A stretch of 6,340 bases of DNA, from the NCBI GenBank assembly GCA_009784995.1, contig WQXE01000108.1:1-6340 (forward strand), read 5' to 3'. Positions 1 to 6,002 of the stretch are shown here, piece by piece. The first letter of the stretch is position 1, and each line of letters starts with the position of its first letter. The DNA comes from Treponema sp. (GTDB lineage: Bacteria > Spirochaetota > Spirochaetia > Treponematales > Breznakiellaceae). The notes beneath the pieces are model-generated. The model searched no databases, had not been told where the DNA came from, and saw nothing but the letters and a program-made list of their open reading frames with translations. A program made the position numbers and the translations under genes.

Positions 1-704
1 CCTGTTTCGCTTGACATGTTTACATCAATGCGGATAGGTTTTTCGCCGCCCGCTGTTATTTTTACTTTTTCTATTGAGTTTGCTGAATATTGATGAATAT
101 GTCCGACTCTTGGTGAATGCCCCATCGCGATTGGTATGCGAGCTCTGCCTTTGGTCATATCGCAGCCGTCCGCTACCTGGATAATTCCGGCTTCCAAAGT
201 AGTTAAACCAATCGTACCCATGTGACCGGCGATTCCTTCAAGCGCGACAGAACGTATCATTATTTTTTTCTTTAAATTATTACTAAAAACTTCAGTTAAA
301 ATATTATCGATAATTGGCTGGGAAAGTATCATGCTGTGTGATTCATGGTTTTGTCTGCCAATACTCATGCCGATGTCGTGTAACATGGCGGAAAACATCA
401 CCGCTATAAGACTGTCTTCAAAATCGCCGCAGCCGTCTGTTTCCAATGTTGTTTTTATACCTGCTTTTTGTAATAGATCCATCATAACTATCGCGTTTTT
501 TGTTACAATGCGCATGTGTACAGGTCCGTGATCGTTAAACCCAAGTCTTACGATGGAAACATTGTTGGCATATTCTTGTAATGTCTGAATTTCTTTATTT
601 TCAAGAAGAAGTTTTAAACATTTTAAAGCGTTACCTGAAAGATTTAAAGCTTCAATCTTGTCAATTAACGAGTTGTCGATATTTAATTCTTTCGGCGATT
701 TCAT
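1..704 (-). CDS. HD-domain phosphohydrolase-like protein, C-terminus beyond the window
   Basis: My own reading of the minus strand gives 234 codons without a stop from ATG at 704 to the window edge, so the 3' end is missing. The protein carries HD-superfamily hallmarks: N-D-H-G-P-V-H at residues 57-63, the H-D doublet at 109-110 in M-L-H-D-I-G, histidines at 120, 123 and 161, and an aspartate at 178 in V-A-D-G-C-D-M-T-K-G-R-A-R-I-P. In this superfamily a conserved H...HD...D set binds catalytic metal, and most characterised members hydrolyse phosphomonoesters or phosphodiesters. I assign H63, H109, D110 and D178 to that set by position. No signal peptide or membrane segment is seen, so it is probably cytoplasmic. 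The start has a GGAG box 4 nt upstream and lies 17 bp after the lipoprotein gene, so it is probably the fourth gene of the leftward operon. The substrate is unknown. The HD assignment is firm, a specific function is not. Confidence 0.85.
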   Translation of the reverse strand, partial: MKSPKELNIDNSLIDKIEALNLSGNALKCLKLLLENKEIQTLQEYANNVSIVRLGFNDHGPVHMRIVTKNAIVMMDLLQKAGIKTTLETDGCGDFEDSLIAVMFSAMLHDIGMSIGRQNHESHSMILSQPIIDNILTEVFSNNLKKKIMIRSVALEGIAGHMGTIGLTTLEAGIIQVADGCDMTKGRARIPIAMGHSPRVGHIHQYSANSIEKVKITAGGEKPIRIDVNMSSET

Positions 705-708
705 GTTT

Positions 709-713
709 CTCCG
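709..713 (-). promoter_or_regulatory. Shine-Dalgarno site of the HD-domain gene
   Basis: Read on the minus strand the sequence is CGGAG, then AAAC, then ATG at 704. The GGAG core at 712-709 sits 4 nt from the start codon. It lies in the 17-bp gap after the lipoprotein stop codon and fixes 704 as the start. Confidence 0.7.
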
Positions 714-721
714 TTTACCCG

Positions 722-2536
722 CTATCTAAGATAAATATAATCGGTCATTGCGCCGTTAATATTATCATGATAAACATTTGTAAAACTCCAGCGGTTGTTT
801 AATGCCCAAAAATTTCTTGGACGCATAAGGTAAATTAAAGGGCATTGTTCTAAAAGTATTGATTGGAATTCATCCCAAATTTCCTTTGCTCTTGTTTTAT
901 CCAATGTATAAAGTCCTTCGTTATATAAATTATCGATGCGAGCTTCCCATTCAGTAGCGGGAGTTAGCTGATTTGGATGCCACAAATGAAGGTTACCACT
1001 GGATCTCCATGTATTGCTTCCCTGACTTGGAAAAATCCCAGAGCCGCTAAGCCCCATTATCATTGAATCCCAGTCAAAAGTTTCGAATAACTGCTGAACC
1101 AGTAATTGAAAATTTAAAACGCGGATATTAACTTTTATTCCAACTTTGGAAAGTTCATCCATTATTATGGAAGCGGTATCTTGAATTACAACCCTGTCTG
1201 AACTGATTGTAAGATCAAATTCAATCTGCCTACCTTTGCTGTCGCGCATAATACCGTCGGAATCCCTGTTAATACCAATCGATGATAAAAGTGAAATAGC
1301 GCGTTGTGTATCATAAAGATACTGAAGAGTAATCGAAGGATTGTAAAAAGGGTTTGGCTCCGGGAAAATGCTGAGTTTAGATTGCGAAAGCCCGCGGTAA
1401 ACCTGAATGTTAATTCTTTCACGGTGTAAAAGACAGCTCATTGCCTGTCGGAATTCTTTTTTTGTAAACCATTCATATTGAGGTTTATTATTGTTAACGG
1501 GGTTTTGATTGAATGTCCAAAAGTTCGCGTTTAACGCGCCTTCGGAATTAAAAATCGAATAACTGCCGTCATTATTATTTACAAAAGGATTAATATCTTC
1601 GGGTCGAAGCGTGTAAGAATCAACATTGCCCTCCAAAAATAATAAAGACCTTGTTGTTTCATCAGGAATGACTCGTATAATCATTTCTTCGGGATATGGA
1701 ATTGAAATACCAATGGAATCTGTTTTCCAGTAATCGGGGTTACGTTTATAAACAAGCCTTTGTCCCGGTGTATATTCAACTAAAAACCATTCACCCATAG
1801 AAGGAATTGTCTGAGGGTTTATGGATATATTATAAAGATTTCTTACAGCTTCGGCTCCGCCGTTTCTTTTCGCGGGTTCATAAATAAAACGGGGACCAAA
1901 CTCCATATTTAAAGTTAAAATTGGTTCCGCGACAATTATTGGAAAATGAAAAGCGAAACGTAAATCATCAATTTTTCTGATGGTTATACGTTCTCTGTTA
2001 CCATTTGGCATTTCAATAAACTGCCCGTAATAACCGGAGCTTTCCATCGCGCTGTCGCCTCTAATTTCGTCATACCAGAAAATAACATCGTCGCTTGTTA
2101 CTTTTACCTTTCTGTTTGAATTGTAATAACTCCAATAAAGATCATCGCGCAAAGTCACTACAACCTGCATGGTATTGTTTTGTTCATTAAGTATTATTTG
2201 ATAAGACGCGATACGCGGTTTCCATTCACGTTTTACAGTATCATAATCAAATAAATAATCGGTCATTCTTGATACGATTAATCTTGTAGAAGAATCCTGT
2301 TCGGCAATAAGCATATTAAAACTTTTTGGATCGTCAATTACAGTCGAAAACCAGGTTCCGCCAACTCTGCCGGGAAGGAATTCTTCTCCTGTCCAGGGTT
2401 TACTTATGGTTTTCGCGAGCAGTTCAGAAAGACCTCGCGAATCAAAACCTTCAAATTCATCCAGCGAAAATTCATCATGTTTTGTACAGGAAAGAAATAG
2501 ACAAAAAATGACTAATAATATTGATATTTGTTTCAT
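722..2536 (-). CDS. ABC-transporter substrate-binding lipoprotein, SBP_bac_5 (peptide/nickel) family
   Basis: This 604-residue protein is probably the extracytoplasmic receptor of an ABC importer for peptides or another small solute. It starts with a lysine and a hydrophobic stretch (residues 4-16) ending in a relaxed lipobox F-L-S-C, so Cys17 is the likely lipidated residue. Family landmarks follow in order: G-G-T-W near 59-62, V-T-L-R-D-D-L-Y-W at 127-135, a T-S-D-D-V-I-F-W segment at 147-154, P-G-Q-R-L-V-Y-K-R-N-P-D-Y-W at 257-270, L-E-G-N-V-D-S-Y at 301-308, F-R-Q-A-M-S-C-L-L at 362-370, and a C-terminal segment near 551-583. It is longer than the roughly 500-550 residues common for OppA/DppA types. 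No permease or ATPase gene is present, so the partner must be elsewhere. It follows cysK by 33 bp, in the same frame, with no Shine-Dalgarno sequence; ATG 2536 is the only usual start after the cysK stop. The ligand cannot be told from sequence. Its place beside sulfide-assimilation genes hints at a sulfur-containing solute, but that is inference. Confidence 0.9.
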   Translation of the reverse strand: MKQISILLVIFCLFLSCTKHDEFSLDEFEGFDSRGLSELLAKTISKPWTGEEFLPGRVGGTWFSTVIDDPKSFNMLIAEQDSSTRLIVSRMTDYLFDYDTVKREWKPRIASYQIILNEQNNTMQVVVTLRDDLYWSYYNSNRKVKVTSDDVIFWYDEIRGDSAMESSGYYGQFIEMPNGNRERITIRKIDDLRFAFHFPIIVAEPILTLNMEFGPRFIYEPAKRNGGAEAVRNLYNISINPQTIPSMGEWFLVEYTPGQRLVYKRNPDYWKTDSIGISIPYPEEMIIRVIPDETTRSLLFLEGNVDSYTLRPEDINPFVNNNDGSYSIFNSEGALNANFWTFNQNPVNNNKPQYEWFTKKEFRQAMSCLLHRERINIQVYRGLSQSKLSIFPEPNPFYNPSITLQYLYDTQRAISLLSSIGINRDSDGIMRDSKGRQIEFDLTISSDRVVIQDTASIIMDELSKVGIKVNIRVLNFQLLVQQLFETFDWDSMIMGLSGSGIFPSQGSNTWRSSGNLHLWHPNQLTPATEWEARIDNLYNEGLYTLDKTRAKEIWDEFQSILLEQCPLIYLMRPRNFWALNNRWSFTNVYHDNINGAMTDYIYLR

Positions 2537-2542
2537 GTGATA

Positions 2543-2572
2543 ATAATACTTTTGTCTTATGATTAATGTCTA
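2543..2572 (-). promoter_or_regulatory. Candidate internal promoter for the lipoprotein gene, with leaderless geometry
   Basis: On the minus strand a TAGACA box (2572-2567, five of six matches to TTGACA) is followed by an 18-bp spacer and TATTAT (2548-2543). The -35 box coincides with the cysK stop codon plus the next codon. The -10 box ends 6 nt before the ATG at 2536, so transcription would begin at or next to the start codon. The match is good but the region is AT-rich, so chance is a real possibility. Confidence 0.4.
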
Positions 2573-3487
2573 GTGTTCAAATAGCCAAGTTGACAAATAT
2601 CGCTCGCCCGAATCGGGTAGAATTACAACAATCGTTTTATTTTCGTTTTGCGGACGGTTCGCGATTATTAACGCTGCTTCCAAAGCGGCGCCTGATGAAA
2701 TACCGGCAAGGATGCCTTCTTCTTTTGCCAATCGGCGCGCGATAATAGCCGCTTTTTCTTCATCTGCCTTGTAAACCTCATCGATTATCGGGTTAACAAG
2801 AACACCAGGAATAAAACCCGCGCCTATTCCTTGAATTTTGTGTGTTCCTGCTTTTCCGCCGGAAAGTACAGGGGAATTTAAAGGTTCCACCGCGATTATT
2901 TGTATGGAAGGTTTTTTAGATTTTAAATATTTTCCTGTGCCGCTTATTGTTCCGCCTGTTCCGACACCGCTTACTAGAATATCGATTTTTCCTTCTGTGT
3001 CGTTCCAGATTTCAGGTCCTGTGGTTTTTTCATGAATCAAAGGGTTTGCGGGGTTTTCAAATTGCTGTGGCATAAATGAATTGGCGGTAGATTGTAAAAG
3101 CTCGTTTGCTTTTTCAATCGCTCCAAGCATGCCGTCTTTTCCGTCTGTAAGGACAAGTTCGGCTCCAAGCGCTTTTAAAAGTTTTCGCCGCTCATCGCTC
3201 ATTGTGTCAGGCATGGTAAGAATTATTCTGTAGCCTTTTACAGCAGCTACATAGGCAAGCCCAATGCCTGTATTGCCGCTTGTTGGCTCGATTATTACAG
3301 AACCCTTTTTTAACCTGCCTTCGTTTTCGGCAGCTTCGATCATGGATAGGGCGATACGGTCTTTTATGCTGTGGTGGGGATTAAAACTTTCCAGCTTCGC
3401 GTAGATTACAGCCTTAGTGGTATTAATTTTGTTAAGCCTGACTAGCGGAGTGTTTCCAATAAGGTCTGTAATTTTATCTACTTTCAA
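2570..3487 (-). CDS. cysK: Cysteine synthase (O-acetylserine sulfhydrylase), PLP-dependent
   Basis: The enzyme makes L-cysteine from O-acetyl-L-serine and sulfide in the cytoplasm, the last step of cysteine synthesis. At 305 residues it has the normal length for the CysK/CysM family (PLP fold type II). Visible landmarks are the N-terminal I-G-N-T-P-L-V at 10-16, the PLP lysine K42 in S-I-K-D-R, the substrate-binding T-S-G-N-T-G at 69-74, the phosphate-binding G-V-G-T-G-G-T at 174-180, G-I-S-S-G-A-A at 262-268 and P-D-S-G-E-R-Y at 291-297. The loop before the lysine reads N-P-H-H-S where many homologues have glycine or alanine residues, a mild oddity. The start is TTG at 3487, 2 bp after the metY stop; beginning here gives the typical family N-terminus. 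The ribosome-binding site would be the GGA at the end of metY, so translation is probably coupled to metY. CysK fits better than cystathionine beta-synthase because no C-terminal CBS domains are present. CysM-type specificity cannot be excluded. Confidence 0.95.
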   Translation of the reverse strand: MKVDKITDLIGNTPLVRLNKINTTKAVIYAKLESFNPHHSIKDRIALSMIEAAENEGRLKKGSVIIEPTSGNTGIGLAYVAAVKGYRIILTMPDTMSDERRKLLKALGAELVLTDGKDGMLGAIEKANELLQSTANSFMPQQFENPANPLIHEKTTGPEIWNDTEGKIDILVSGVGTGGTISGTGKYLKSKKPSIQIIAVEPLNSPVLSGGKAGTHKIQGIGAGFIPGVLVNPIIDEVYKADEEKAAIIARRLAKEEGILAGISSGAALEAALIIANRPQNENKTIVVILPDSGERYLSTWLFEH

Positions 3488-3495
3488 TCTTATCC
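3488..3495 (-). promoter_or_regulatory. Ribosome-binding site of cysK overlapping the metY stop codon
   Basis: Read on the minus strand, GGATAAGA precedes TTG at 3487. The GGA is the last sense codon of metY and TAA is its stop, so the weak Shine-Dalgarno element lies inside metY, with 5 nt to the TTG. A short site and a non-ATG start together suggest that cysK initiation depends on ribosomes finishing metY. Confidence 0.5.
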
Positions 3496-4770
3496 AAGTC
3501 CGTATTTTAAATCGTCGATGATATCATCGATGTGTTCTGTACCGATAGAAAGACGGATTGTGTTCGGTTTAATGCCGCTTTCGAGCAGTTCTTTTTCGCT
3601 CATCTGCGAATGAGTTGTAGACGCGGGATGTATTACAAGTGATTTAACATCGGCGACATTCGCGAGAAGCGAGAACAATTGTAGTTTTTCCGTAAAGAGT
3701 TTCGCTTTTTCCGCGTTACCTTTTAACTCGATTGTAAAAATTGAACCCGCGCCTTTTGGAAAATATCTTTTGTAAAGTTTGTGATCGCGGTGAGTAGGTA
3801 ATGAAGGATGGTTTACACTTTCAATCTGCGGATGATCTTTTAAAAACTCTACAACTTTAATCGCGTTTTCTACATGGCGTTCTACACGCAAAGATAACGA
3901 TTCCAACCCTTGCAAGAACAAGAAAGCGTTAAACGGTGAAAGGCACGCGCCTGTATCGCGAAGCAGTGTAGTGCGGGCTTTTATTATATACGCGAGATTT
4001 TTTACAGCGTCTGTAAATACAACACCGTGATAACTTGGGTTTGGTTTTGAAAGACCGGGGAACTTGTCGTTTTGCGCCCAGTCAAACTTGCCGCCATCGA
4101 TTATAACGCCGCCTATGGATGTTCCGTGTCCGCCGATAAACTTGGTCGCCGAATGTATTACAATATCCGCGCCAAGTTCAAAAGGTCTTAAAAGGTACGG
4201 AGTAGCGAAAGTGTTATCTGCAATTACAGGAATGCCGTGTTTGTGCGCGATTGCGGAAACCGCTTCGATATCAACAATGCTTGAATTGGGGTTGCCAAGT
4301 GTTTCAAAAAAGAATGCTTTTGTATTGGGTTTTATCGCCTTTTCAAAATTGGCGGGGTCGCTGCCGTCTACAAAAGTTGTTTCTACACCCATGTCTTCGA
4401 AGGTGTGAGCGAAAAGGTTATAAGTGCCGCCATAAACTTGAGTATCTACAACGATGTGATCGCCCGCGCGCGTGATGTTTTGGATTGCCAATGTAGAAGC
4501 CGCCTGTCCTGACGCTAAAGCCAAAGCCGCGACACCACCTTCAAGCGCCGCCATGCGTTTTTCAAATACATCCCATGTAGGGTTCATAATTCTTGTATAA
4601 ATGTTTCCAACCTCTGTTAAGGCGAAACGGTCTGACGCTGATTTTGAGCTTGGGAATACATAAGAGGTTGTCTGATAAATTGGTACAGCTCTTGAGTCTG
4701 TTGATGGGTCAGGTACTTCCTGCCCGGCATGGACTTGAATAGTTTCAAATCGATAATTTTTAGTTGACAT
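3490..4770 (-). CDS. metY: O-acetylhomoserine sulfhydrylase (aminocarboxypropyltransferase)
   Basis: The enzyme joins O-acetyl-L-homoserine and sulfide to give L-homocysteine and acetate, the direct sulfhydrylation route to methionine. The 426 residues match the usual length of MetY, longer than the roughly 380-400 of cystathionine gamma-synthase or lyase. Landmarks of the Cys/Met-metabolism PLP family (fold type I) are Q-V-H-A-G at 12-16, the phosphate-binding N-I-Y-T-R-I-M-N-P-T at 56-65, S-G-Q-A-A at 88-92, D185 in A-D-N-T-F-A-T-P-Y at 184-192, the PLP lysine K210 in H-S-A-T-K-F-I-G-G-H-G, S-L-V-I-H-P-A-S-T-T-H-S-Q near residue 385, and a C-terminal R-L-S-I-G-T-E-H-I-D-D. ATG 4770 has a strong GAGGAG site upstream and a good promoter just beyond it. 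It is first in the leftward operon, directly before cysK, so both sulfide-consuming enzymes are expressed together. The acyl donor could be O-succinyl- or O-phosphohomoserine rather than acetyl; acetyl is usual for this subgroup. Confidence 0.94.
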   Translation of the reverse strand: MSTKNYRFETIQVHAGQEVPDPSTDSRAVPIYQTTSYVFPSSKSASDRFALTEVGNIYTRIMNPTWDVFEKRMAALEGGVAALALASGQAASTLAIQNITRAGDHIVVDTQVYGGTYNLFAHTFEDMGVETTFVDGSDPANFEKAIKPNTKAFFFETLGNPNSSIVDIEAVSAIAHKHGIPVIADNTFATPYLLRPFELGADIVIHSATKFIGGHGTSIGGVIIDGGKFDWAQNDKFPGLSKPNPSYHGVVFTDAVKNLAYIIKARTTLLRDTGACLSPFNAFLFLQGLESLSLRVERHVENAIKVVEFLKDHPQIESVNHPSLPTHRDHKLYKRYFPKGAGSIFTIELKGNAEKAKLFTEKLQLFSLLANVADVKSLVIHPASTTHSQMSEKELLESGIKPNTIRLSIGTEHIDDIIDDLKYGLG

Positions 4771-4776
4771 AAATAT

Positions 4777-4782
4777 CTCCTC
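4777..4782 (-). promoter_or_regulatory. Strong Shine-Dalgarno site of metY
   Basis: GAGGAG on the minus strand lies 6 nt before ATG 4770. It is the best ribosome-binding site of the leftward operon and fixes the metY start. Confidence 0.85.
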
Positions 4783-4791
4783 GTAACATTA

Positions 4792-4819
4792 ATAATAGTA
4801 ATTTTGATATTTTTGTCAA
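4792..4819 (-). promoter_or_regulatory. Predicted sigma-70-type promoter of the metY operon
   Basis: On the minus strand a perfect TTGACA (4819-4814) is followed by a 16-bp spacer and TATTAT (4797-4792). Transcription would start near 4785, giving a leader of about 15 nt that holds little more than the Shine-Dalgarno site. That leaves no room for a SAM riboswitch, T-box or attenuator, so control would have to act at the promoter itself. The -35 box lies inside an imperfect inverted repeat (4804-4819). Confidence 0.7.
4804..4819. repeat. Short inverted repeat over the metY -35 box, possible operator
   Basis: TTGA at 4804-4807 and TCAA at 4816-4819 form a dyad with an 8-bp centre of mostly T. 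It covers the metY -35 hexamer and ends next to the purK -35 hexamer, where a repressor could affect both promoters. Four-base arms in AT-rich DNA arise easily by chance, so this is only a candidate. Confidence 0.25.
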
Positions 4820-4848
4820 TTGCTTAAAAAATTAACTCTTATTATAAT
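4820..4848 (+). promoter_or_regulatory. Predicted promoter of purKE, with leaderless geometry
   Basis: A perfect TATAAT at 4843-4848 follows TTGCTT (4820-4825, only three of six matches) with an ideal 17-bp spacer. The -10 box ends 6 nt before the purK ATG at 4855, so the transcript would begin at or within a base or two of the start codon. The -35 box directly abuts that of the opposing metY promoter. Confidence 0.6.
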
Positions 4849-4854
4849 TAAATT

Positions 4855-5982
4855 ATGTCAGCGCTTTTACCTCCCGGTATAATTGGAATCATAGGCGGCG
4901 GTCAACTTGGCCAAATGATGATATACCGTTCAAAAAAACTTGGATTTCGTTTTGCCGTTCTGGATGTTAAAGGTTCTCCCGCGCATTCACTCGCGGACAT
5001 TGTAATCGAAGGAAGCCTTAAAGATAAAGACGCGATTGAACAGCTCGCGAAGGAATCTGATGTTTTAACTTATGAAATCGAACACATTAATACCAACGCT
5101 TTAATGGACTTACATTCAAAAAATTGTTCGATATTTCCTTCTCCGGATGTATTACACATTATTCAAGATAAATTATTACAAAAAGAGTTATTCATAAAAA
5201 AAGGACTGCCTTGCGCTCCTTATTTTTCTGATGATATAAATTCTATTAAAAAATTTCCGATTGTGCAAAAAACACGCAAAGAAGGTTACGACGGAAGAGG
5301 CGTTAAGGTTTTAAAAAGTGAAACAGACGAAATTTTAAAAGGCGCGTCTATTTTTGAAGAACTAATAGACATCGATAAAGAGCTTGCCGTAATGGTAAGC
5401 AGATCAAGAGACGGTTCAATCGCTGTTTTTCCAGTAACAGAAATGGCGTTTAACCCCGATCACAATATTTGCGACACTGTAATCGCTCCCGCGAGAGTCA
5501 GCGAAAAAATCGCGGAAGACGCGCGGGAAATCGCGGTAAGTGTAGTAAAAGCGCTGGATGGCGTTGGGATTTTTGGTGTAGAACTTTTTCTTGATAAAAA
5601 AGGAAATGTTTTATTAAACGAAGTCGCCCCTCGCCCTCATAATTCAGGGCATTATACGATGGAAGCGTGTGTTACGTGTCAATTTGAGCAACATGTAAGA
5701 GCCGTAACAGGGCTCCCGTTAGGTGATACAAAACTTTTACGCCCTGCCGTTATGTTAAACCTTTTGGGACAGGCGGGAAGTAATGGAAAAATGGTTTTAC
5801 ACGGGTATGAAGAAGCGATGAAAATACCCGGTCTTTCAATTCATCTATACGGAAAAAACGATGTTAAACCATTTAGAAAGATGGGGCATTTCACAGTAAC
5901 GGCAGATACAATAGAAGAAGCGGTTAAAAAAGCGGAACATATTCGTTCAATTTTAAAAATCAGCGGTGATAACAAATCGTAA
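4855..5982 (+). CDS. purK: N5-carboxyaminoimidazole ribonucleotide synthetase
   Basis: PurK uses ATP and bicarbonate to carboxylate AIR to N5-CAIR in de novo purine synthesis, acting in the cytoplasm. The 375 residues fit the family (about 355-380) and show the ATP-grasp order: G-I-I-G-G-G-Q-L-G-Q-M-M at 11-22, T-Y-E-I-E-H-I-N at 72-79, Q-D-K at 104-106, K-T-R-K-E-G-Y-D-G-R-G-V at 139-150, E-E-L-I at 168-171, G-I-F-G-V-E-L-F at 238-245, the metal/ATP-site N-E-V-A-P-R-P-H-N-S-G-H at 255-266, and the C-terminal K-M-G-H-F at 342-346. No key segment is missing. ATG 4855 is the only reasonable start: TAA lies in frame at 4849-4851, and the next Met is residue 21, inside the nucleotide-binding loop. 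No Shine-Dalgarno sequence precedes it. It is followed by purE after 20 bp, the reverse of the E. coli purE-purK order. Confidence 0.96.
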   Translation: MSALLPPGIIGIIGGGQLGQMMIYRSKKLGFRFAVLDVKGSPAHSLADIVIEGSLKDKDAIEQLAKESDVLTYEIEHINTNALMDLHSKNCSIFPSPDVLHIIQDKLLQKELFIKKGLPCAPYFSDDINSIKKFPIVQKTRKEGYDGRGVKVLKSETDEILKGASIFEELIDIDKELAVMVSRSRDGSIAVFPVTEMAFNPDHNICDTVIAPARVSEKIAEDAREIAVSVVKALDGVGIFGVELFLDKKGNVLLNEVAPRPHNSGHYTMEACVTCQFEQHVRAVTGLPLGDTKLLRPAVMLNLLGQAGSNGKMVLHGYEEAMKIPGLSIHLYGKNDVKPFRKMGHFTVTADTIEEAVKKAEHIRSILKISGDNKS

Positions 5983-5990
5983 AAAAGAAA

Positions 5991-5998
5991 AGGGGGAG
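5991..5998 (+). promoter_or_regulatory. Shine-Dalgarno site of purE
   Basis: AGGGGGAG lies 4 nt before ATG 6003 in the 20-bp gap after purK. It is a strong site, in contrast to purK, which has none, and it fixes the purE start. Confidence 0.8.
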
Positions 5999-6002
5999 TT
6001 AA

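Noticed and set aside
331..531. Plus-strand open frame of 66 codons
   Set aside because: It lies wholly antisense to the HD-domain gene, which has clear motifs and a ribosome-binding site; its translation resembles no family I know.
705..721. Terminator between the lipoprotein and HD genes
   Set aside because: The 17-bp gap holds the Shine-Dalgarno site and no hairpin with a T-run, so the genes are probably co-transcribed.
581..802. Plus-strand open frame of 73 codons across the lipoprotein/HD junction
   Set aside because: It is antisense to the end of the lipoprotein gene and the start of the HD gene, and its translation shows no recognisable motif.
2537..2572. CysK-lipoprotein fusion by readthrough of the TAG stop
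   Set aside because: The genes share a frame with 11 sense codons between, but fusing a cytoplasmic enzyme to a lipoprotein signal peptide makes no sense, and no readthrough signal is visible.
2838..3035. Plus-strand open frame of 65 codons inside cysK
   Set aside because: It is antisense to the conserved glycine-rich loop of cysK and has no independent support.
4064..4475. Two overlapping plus-strand open frames inside metY
   Set aside because: Both are antisense shadows of a highly conserved part of metY, caused by its codon bias.
4771..4854. SAM riboswitch or T-box leader before metY
   Set aside because: The gap is only 84 bp, and the predicted transcript leader is about 15 nt, far too short for either element.
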